NCBI RefSeq assembly: GCF_013409045.1
Contig: NZ_JACCBT010000001.1
Location: 5,332,001-5,396,000, forward strand
DNA from: Actinomadura citrea
Lineage (GTDB): Bacteria; Actinomycetota; Actinomycetes; Streptosporangiales; Streptosporangiaceae
Reading direction: 5' to 3'
DNA: 64,000 nt
Shown here: piece after piece, positions 59,717 to 64,000 of the stretch
Numbering within the stretch: the stretch's first letter is position 1
Layout: every line of letters starts with the position of its first letter
The notes under the pieces: model-generated
Database searches by the model: none
Told to the model about the DNA's origin: nothing
What the model saw: the letters and a program-made list of their open reading frames with translations, nothing else
Made by a program: the position numbers and the translations under genes

Positions 59717-61383
59717 GCCCGCCCTGGCAGTCCCTGTACGGCGAGGGCGTCCCCGGAAGAATCGACGTGGGGTCCGAAACCGTGGTGCGGCTGTTCCGGC
59801 GCCACGCGGCCGAGCGGCCGGATGCGCCGCAACTCCACTACTACGGCGCCACCCTCGATCGCGCCGCGACCGACCGGCTGAGCGACGCGCTCGCGGCGGG
59901 ACTCGAACGCCGCGGCGTCGGCCGCGGCGACCGGGTCGCCGTCGCGTTGCAGAACACGCCCGTCTGCGTGCTGGCCGTGCTCGCCGTGTGGAAGCTCGGC
60001 GCGATCGTCGTGCCGGTCAACCCGATGTACAAGGCGCGGGAGCTGGCCCACCTGCTCGCCGACTCGGGCGCCCGCGTCCTGATCGTCCACCCCGCCGCGC
60101 GGGCGACGGTCGCGGCCCTGCCCTCGGCCGGTGCCCCCGAGCACGTCCTGTACTCCCGCGAAGGCGCGTTCGCCGGCGACCTGCCCGGCTCATGGCCGCA
60201 GGACGAGGAGGACGACATCCTCGCGATCCTCGACCAGGGCGGTGCGCCCCGGAGCGCCGCCCCCGCCCCCGATGACGCCGCCCTGCTCAGTTACACCTCC
60301 GGTACGACGGGCCCGGCGAAGGGCGCGATCAACACCCATCGCAACCTCGCCTACCAGGTCGCCGCCTGCAGCGCCTGGATCGGCCTCGGCGACGGCGACT
60401 CGATCCTCACCATCGCCCCGCTGTTCCACATCACCGGGCTCGCCATGCACCTGGCACTCGGTCTCGGCGCCGGGCTGCCGCTCGTCCTGACCCACCGGTT
60501 CGACGCCGCGACGACCACTGCCCTCGTCGAACGTCACAGGCCCACCTTCACCATCGGTTCGATCACCGCTTTCATCGCGCTGCTCAACGATCCCACCGCC
60601 CGCCGACGCGACCTCGGCTCGCTGTCCAAGATCCTCAGCGGCGGCGCCCCCGTCCCGGCGCCCACGGTGCAGGCGTTCGCCGAAGCCTTCGGCACCTACA
60701 TCCACAACGCCTACGGGCTGACGGAGAGCACCTCGGCGCTCGTGGCCGTCCCGCTCGGCACGACGGCCCCGGTGGACAGGGCGTCCGGCGCCCTCGCGAT
60801 CGGCGTCCCGCTCCCCGGCGTCCACGTCGAGATCCGCGACGAGGAGGGGCGGCCCCTCCCGGCGGGCGAGATCGGCGAGTTGGCGACCACGGGCCCGCAG
60901 GTCGCGGCGGGATACTGGCGGAACCCCGAACAGACCCGGGCGTCGTTCCCGGACGGCGTCCTGCTCACCGGAGACGTCGGCTTCATGGACGAGGCCGGCT
61001 GGATCTACCTCGTCGACCGCAAGAAGGACATGATCGTGGCCGCCGGCTACAAGATCTGGCCGCGCGAGGTCGAGGACGTGCTGTACGAGCACCCCGCCGT
61101 GCGGGAGGCGGCCGTCATCGGCGTGCCCGACTCCTACCGCGGCGAGACCGTCCACGCCTTCGTCAGCCTTCGCCCCGGGACCTCCGCGACCGCGGAGGAA
61201 CTGCGCGCGTTCTGCCGCGAGCGCCTCGCCGTCTACAAGGCGCCGACCGGTTTCCAGATCAAGGAGGATCTTCCGAAGAGCGCCACCGGCAAGATCCTCC
61301 GCCGAGAACTGCGTCAACGACCGCACGAGACCGGGTCTCCGAGCGGTACACCTCCGACGTCGGTCAGAAGGGAGGACGGCTGA
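59713..61383 (+). CDS. AMP-forming acyl-CoA ligase
   Basis: 556 residues of the ANL superfamily. The P-loop is YTSGTTGPAKG (194-204), then NAYGLTES (adenine pocket), TGDVGFMDEAGWIYLVDRKKDMI (A8 hinge region) and the catalytic Lys527 in KSATGKILRREL. It activates a carboxylic acid to its CoA thioester. Coupled to livF by a GTGA overlap, it may activate the imported acid or the propionate-like product of the lyase. The last ~25 residues are extra and overlap the convergent frameshifted gene. Confidence 0.9.
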   Translation: MSPPWQSLYGEGVPGRIDVGSETVVRLFRRHAAERPDAPQLHYYGATLDRAATDRLSDALAAGLERRGVGRGDRVAVALQNTPVCVLAVLAVWKLGAIVVPVNPMYKARELAHLLADSGARVLIVHPAARATVAALPSAGAPEHVLYSREGAFAGDLPGSWPQDEEDDILAILDQGGAPRSAAPAPDDAALLSYTSGTTGPAKGAINTHRNLAYQVAACSAWIGLGDGDSILTIAPLFHITGLAMHLALGLGAGLPLVLTHRFDAATTTALVERHRPTFTIGSITAFIALLNDPTARRRDLGSLSKILSGGAPVPAPTVQAFAEAFGTYIHNAYGLTESTSALVAVPLGTTAPVDRASGALAIGVPLPGVHVEIRDEEGRPLPAGEIGELATTGPQVAAGYWRNPEQTRASFPDGVLLTGDVGFMDEAGWIYLVDRKKDMIVAAGYKIWPREVEDVLYEHPAVREAAVIGVPDSYRGETVHAFVSLRPGTSATAEELRAFCRERLAVYKAPTGFQIKEDLPKSATGKILRRELRQRPHETGSPSGTPPTSVRREDG

Positions 61384-61670
61384 AGCCGGTGTAGAGGAGC
61401 CAGATCGCGCCGAACGCCTCCGAGGGGCGGTCGTTGAAGTCGCCGCGCTCCGGAAGCCGTTCCAGAGGGTCGAGGACGCCGGAGTCGTGGGCCAGGTCGA
61501 GGCGGCCGGTGCGCAGCAGGTACACCAGCCATTCCGCCTCCCAGAAGAAGCTGCCGCGCGGAAGCCGGGCATGGTCGTCCAGGAGGGGCGCGCCCGAGGT
61601 CGTCGCGGCCGCACTCCAGCAGCGGGTGCATGACCGCGATGTGGTCCTGCGGAGCGGACGCGGACCGCAG
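61364..61670 (-). pseudogene. Frameshifted hypothetical gene
   Basis: Two adjacent frames join into one plausible protein: PQDHIAVMHPLLECGRDDLG in one frame and APLLDDHARLPRGSFFWEAE followed by WLVYLLRTGRLDLAHDSGVL and the ending in the other, with the shift at about 61598-61605 in the run CTCGGGCGCGCC (one extra base). The C-terminal part (FGAIWLLYTGF) is well kept, so the mutation is recent or a sequence error. Family not recognised. It overlaps the acyl-CoA ligase end by 20 bases and is divergent from the permease at 61706. Confidence 0.55.
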
Positions 61671-61705
61671 CCGTCTTGCGCACCGAGTGGCCGTACGCTG
61701 CGCGA

Positions 61706-62479
61706 ATGACCCAGCATGTGCGGGCGGTCTCATCTGGGACGAGCCTGCTTCCCGTCAACCTCATCCTTGGCGTGGCCATGGTGGTCCTGCTGGCGGTGGC
61801 CGTGGCGGTCTGCCATTTCGGCCGCCTTGGGCATACCCGTGCTGTTCTGTCCGCTGGGTTGCGCGCAGCCGTCCAGCTCGCCGCCGTCTCGCTGATCATC
61901 GGCGCGGTCGTCCGGTACATATCGCTTGTCGCCCTGTTCGTGATGCTGATGTACGCGGTCGCGGTGCGCACCAGCGGCCGCCGGCTCACCAAGGGTCCGA
62001 CGTGGTGGTGGGCGGCCGTGCCCATCGGCGCGGGCGTCGCCCCCGTCCTGGTCCTTCTGCTGGTCACCGGCCTGCTGCCGCCCAGGGGCATCAGCGTGAT
62101 CCCCATCGCCGGCATCCTCATCGGCGGCGCGCTCACCGCCACCTATCTGTCCGGCCGGCGCGCCCTGGACGAGCTGGCCCAGCGTTTCGGCGAGGTCGAG
62201 GCCGCGCTGTCACTCGGCCTGGCCGACCGTGAGGCGCGCCTGCTCATCGCCCGGGACAAGGCCGCCACCGCGCTCGTGCCCGCGATCGACCAGACGCGCA
62301 CCGTCGGCCTGGTCACCCTGCCCGGCGCGTTCGTCGGGATGATGCTCGGCGGCGCGTCCCCCGTCGCCGCCGGGGCGGTCCAGCTGTTCGTCCTGATCGC
62401 GCTGCTGGCCATCGAGTCGATCGCCGCCTTTCTCACCCTCGAACTGGTGGCACGCGGCATCGTCGTCGACGCCCCATGA
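61706..62479 (+). CDS. FetB/YbbM-type (UPF0014) membrane permease
   Basis: 257 residues with about seven hydrophobic segments. The family's cytoplasmic middle is clear: GALTATYLSGRRALDELAQRFGEVEAALSLGL then REARLLIARDKAATALVPAIDQTRTVGLVTLPGAFVGMMLGGASP. FetB works with the ATPase FetA in iron export or metal-stress resistance in Escherichia coli; no ATPase is seen beside this one. There is no SD before the ATG at 61706, so a leaderless start is possible. Confidence 0.87.
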   Translation: MTQHVRAVSSGTSLLPVNLILGVAMVVLLAVAVAVCHFGRLGHTRAVLSAGLRAAVQLAAVSLIIGAVVRYISLVALFVMLMYAVAVRTSGRRLTKGPTWWWAAVPIGAGVAPVLVLLLVTGLLPPRGISVIPIAGILIGGALTATYLSGRRALDELAQRFGEVEAALSLGLADREARLLIARDKAATALVPAIDQTRTVGLVTLPGAFVGMMLGGASPVAAGAVQLFVLIALLAIESIAAFLTLELVARGIVVDAP

Positions 62480-62636
62480 CGCTTGTGATGGACGTATGAG
62501 GATTCGTTGTCGGGGGGTGTCAAAAAAGGGCGGGCGAATGTGTTCGATCGGTGAGTGGTCGTTGATGCGAGCGGGGCTTACTGTGGCGCGACTTCGCCTT
62601 CACGGGCCTGTCGGTATTTCACAGGAGGGACCCGCT

Positions 62637-63917
62637 GTGGACTCCCAGTTCGCCGCGGTGCGGCGCGGCCTTGGCGCCATGCTGCTGACGGGGACGGCCT
62701 TGAGCGCCGTCCCCGCAGGAACGGCTCACGCCGCCCCACCCGCCGCAGATCGTGTGACCGTCACCGCGGCCGGGTCACCGGCCTACTCCCTGACGGGTGA
62801 GCTGTCCTCGGGAGCCATCGCCGTCCTGGACAATGTCGCGTCCTACGAGACCAACAAGATCCAGGGGGCGGGGACGCTTCCGGGCGCCGAAGGCGGTACC
62901 GCGAACGTTTCCTTCGACATCGTTCGCGAAGGCTTCGGGATGAAGGGGACGTTCACCCTCAAGGATCCCGGCGCGGGTGTGGAGGTGTCCGCGAACGTCA
63001 GCGGCCAGGTCGCGGTTCCCGGTGAGGCCACGGTGAAGTGGGAGGGGAGCGGGACCGTCCGGCGCGGCGGCGCGGCGTCCGGCCGGCGGGTCTCGTTCAC
63101 GGTCGAGGACCGCCGTCCCGACCCGGGCGACCACGCCGTTCGCATCACCCACGCCGGACAGGCCAGGAACGCCATCCTCCGGCTGCCCGACGGCTACGAC
63201 GGTTCTCCGCGTCCGGTGCTGTTCCATTTCCCCGGGCTGTTCGAGACGCCGGGCGCCGCCGAGTTCTTCGGCCGCATGGCCGACTACGCGCAGAGCCGCG
63301 GCTTCATCATGATCACCCCCGAGCACTACGGCGTGGGCTGGCAGGGCGTCCCGGCCGGGACGCCGAGCCCGGACGTCGACGATCCCGGCTTCGTCAGGCG
63401 GCTGCAGGACATCCTGGTCGAGCGGTTCAACGCCGACCCCGGGCGCCTGTACGCGTCCGGCATGAGCAACGGCGGCTTCTTCACCAGCAAGATGGCCTGC
63501 GACAACGATCGGTTCGCCGCTTTCGTACCGGTGTCCGGCCAGCTCAGCGACCCCGGTGCCTGCCGTCCCGGACGCCATGTTCCGATCGTCCTGATCCACG
63601 GGGACGGCGACCCCCTCGTCCCCTACGCGACGGTCCAGCCCGCGCTCGACTTCTGGACGCGCAACAACGGCTGCGGCACCAGGACCGTCCCGACGAACCT
63701 GCCCGACACCGCTCCCGACGACAACACCACCGTCGTCCGCCATGACCATCCCGACTGCCCGGCGGACGGCCCCGTCACGCTCTACCAGATCAAGGGCGGC
63801 GGTCATAACTGGCCCGGCGGGACGCCCTTCCTCGGCCCGTTCCTCGGCGGCACCACCTACGATATCGACGCCAACGCCGTGATCTGGGACTTCGTCTCCC
63901 GCTACCGCCTCCCCTGA
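62637..63917 (+). CDS. Secreted PHB-depolymerase/LpqC-like esterase with an extra N-terminal domain
   Basis: 426 residues. A Sec signal peptide runs to about THA-A (residues 1-33). Then comes an unrecognised ~100-residue beta-rich domain (SLTGELSSGAIAVLDNVASYETNKI ... FTLKDPGAGVEVSANVSGQV). From about 165 there is an alpha/beta hydrolase of the depolymerase/feruloyl-esterase group: elbow SGMSNGGFF, Asp in IHGDGDPLVPY and His in GGGHNWPGG. Paired Cys (ACDND, PGACRPG, NGCGT, HPDCPA) suit an extracellular enzyme. The GTG at 62637 has AGGAGGG seven bases upstream. It probably degrades an external ester polymer or cell-wall ester. Confidence 0.87.
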   Translation: MDSQFAAVRRGLGAMLLTGTALSAVPAGTAHAAPPAADRVTVTAAGSPAYSLTGELSSGAIAVLDNVASYETNKIQGAGTLPGAEGGTANVSFDIVREGFGMKGTFTLKDPGAGVEVSANVSGQVAVPGEATVKWEGSGTVRRGGAASGRRVSFTVEDRRPDPGDHAVRITHAGQARNAILRLPDGYDGSPRPVLFHFPGLFETPGAAEFFGRMADYAQSRGFIMITPEHYGVGWQGVPAGTPSPDVDDPGFVRRLQDILVERFNADPGRLYASGMSNGGFFTSKMACDNDRFAAFVPVSGQLSDPGACRPGRHVPIVLIHGDGDPLVPYATVQPALDFWTRNNGCGTRTVPTNLPDTAPDDNTTVVRHDHPDCPADGPVTLYQIKGGGHNWPGGTPFLGPFLGGTTYDIDANAVIWDFVSRYRLP

Positions 63918-63923
63918 GCACCG

Positions 63924-64000
63924 TCAGCAGAACACCTTGCCCGCGAAGGCGTAGAGCTTGTCGGCCGGGGGCGGTGAGGAGCCGAGGTTGACCGACAGGT
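63924..64000 (-). CDS. C-terminus of a gene running off the right edge
   Basis: The minus strand reads LSVNLGSSPPPADKLYAFAGKVFC then a stop at 63924, in good codon usage. Too short to identify. It is convergent with the depolymerase-like gene. Confidence 0.55.
   Translation of the reverse strand, partial: LSVNLGSSPPPADKLYAFAGKVFC

Overview
The window is a piece of the chromosome of a high-GC, multicellular-type actinomycete. Codons are strongly G/C-ending, GTG starts and four-base ATGA/GTGA overlaps are common, and the gene content (LLM flavoenzymes, MocR, TetR, IclR, many ABC importers, membrane kinases) suits the Streptosporangiales/Thermomonosporaceae or a near relative. That placement is inference. 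No phage, insertion sequence or CRISPR array is visible.

Left part (1-27.6 kb), metabolism and local regulators: a cut-off IclR regulator; an esterase followed by a complete peptide/nickel-type ABC importer and an LLM oxidoreductase (1.45-8.6 kb); a debris-filled gap with a truncated sugar-permease remnant (9.4-10.1 kb); an MDR oxidoreductase; a DapA-like plus class II aldolase pair divergent from an XRE-cupin regulator; a TetR/NmrA divergent pair with a clear operator pair; an epimerase/MocR/cupin group linked by a duplicated operator; and a second complete peptide ABC operon that ends in an M24 'pita-bread' protein with altered metal ligands, divergent from an Lrp/AsnC regulator.

Centre (27.8-46.3 kb), a probable conflict/defence island. 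A tRNA-like sequence with an abnormal anticodon arm precedes a five-gene operon: zinc-ribbon SDR lacking the catalytic Tyr, LRR protein, ankyrin protein, MoxR AAA+ ATPase, and a DUF2201-type metallopeptidase/vWA protein. After a promoter region with direct repeats comes a seven-gene operon built around a GAP1-like protein. It has two membrane-anchored pseudokinases, each followed by a zinc-finger P-loop GTPase, flanking the GAP1-like protein and two further membrane proteins. A convergent gene encodes a Ser/Thr kinase with intact catalytic motifs. This resembles the MoxR-vWA and GTPase/GAP1 systems that have been predicted computationally in multicellular bacteria, and it is the most interesting part of the window.

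Right part (46.4-64 kb): an Ohr peroxidase, then an IclR-controlled catabolic cluster. It holds a flavin dehydrogenase, a cyclase-family hydrolase, an isocitrate-lyase/PEP-mutase family lyase, both subunits of an aconitase-type hydro-lyase, a two-domain alpha/beta hydrolase, a five-component LIV-type ABC importer and an acyl-CoA ligase. The gene set suggests uptake and breakdown of a branched carboxylic acid through a dimethylmalate- or methylisocitrate-like intermediate. The window ends with a frameshifted gene, a FetB/YbbM-type permease, a secreted depolymerase-like esterase, and the last codons of one more gene on the minus strand.
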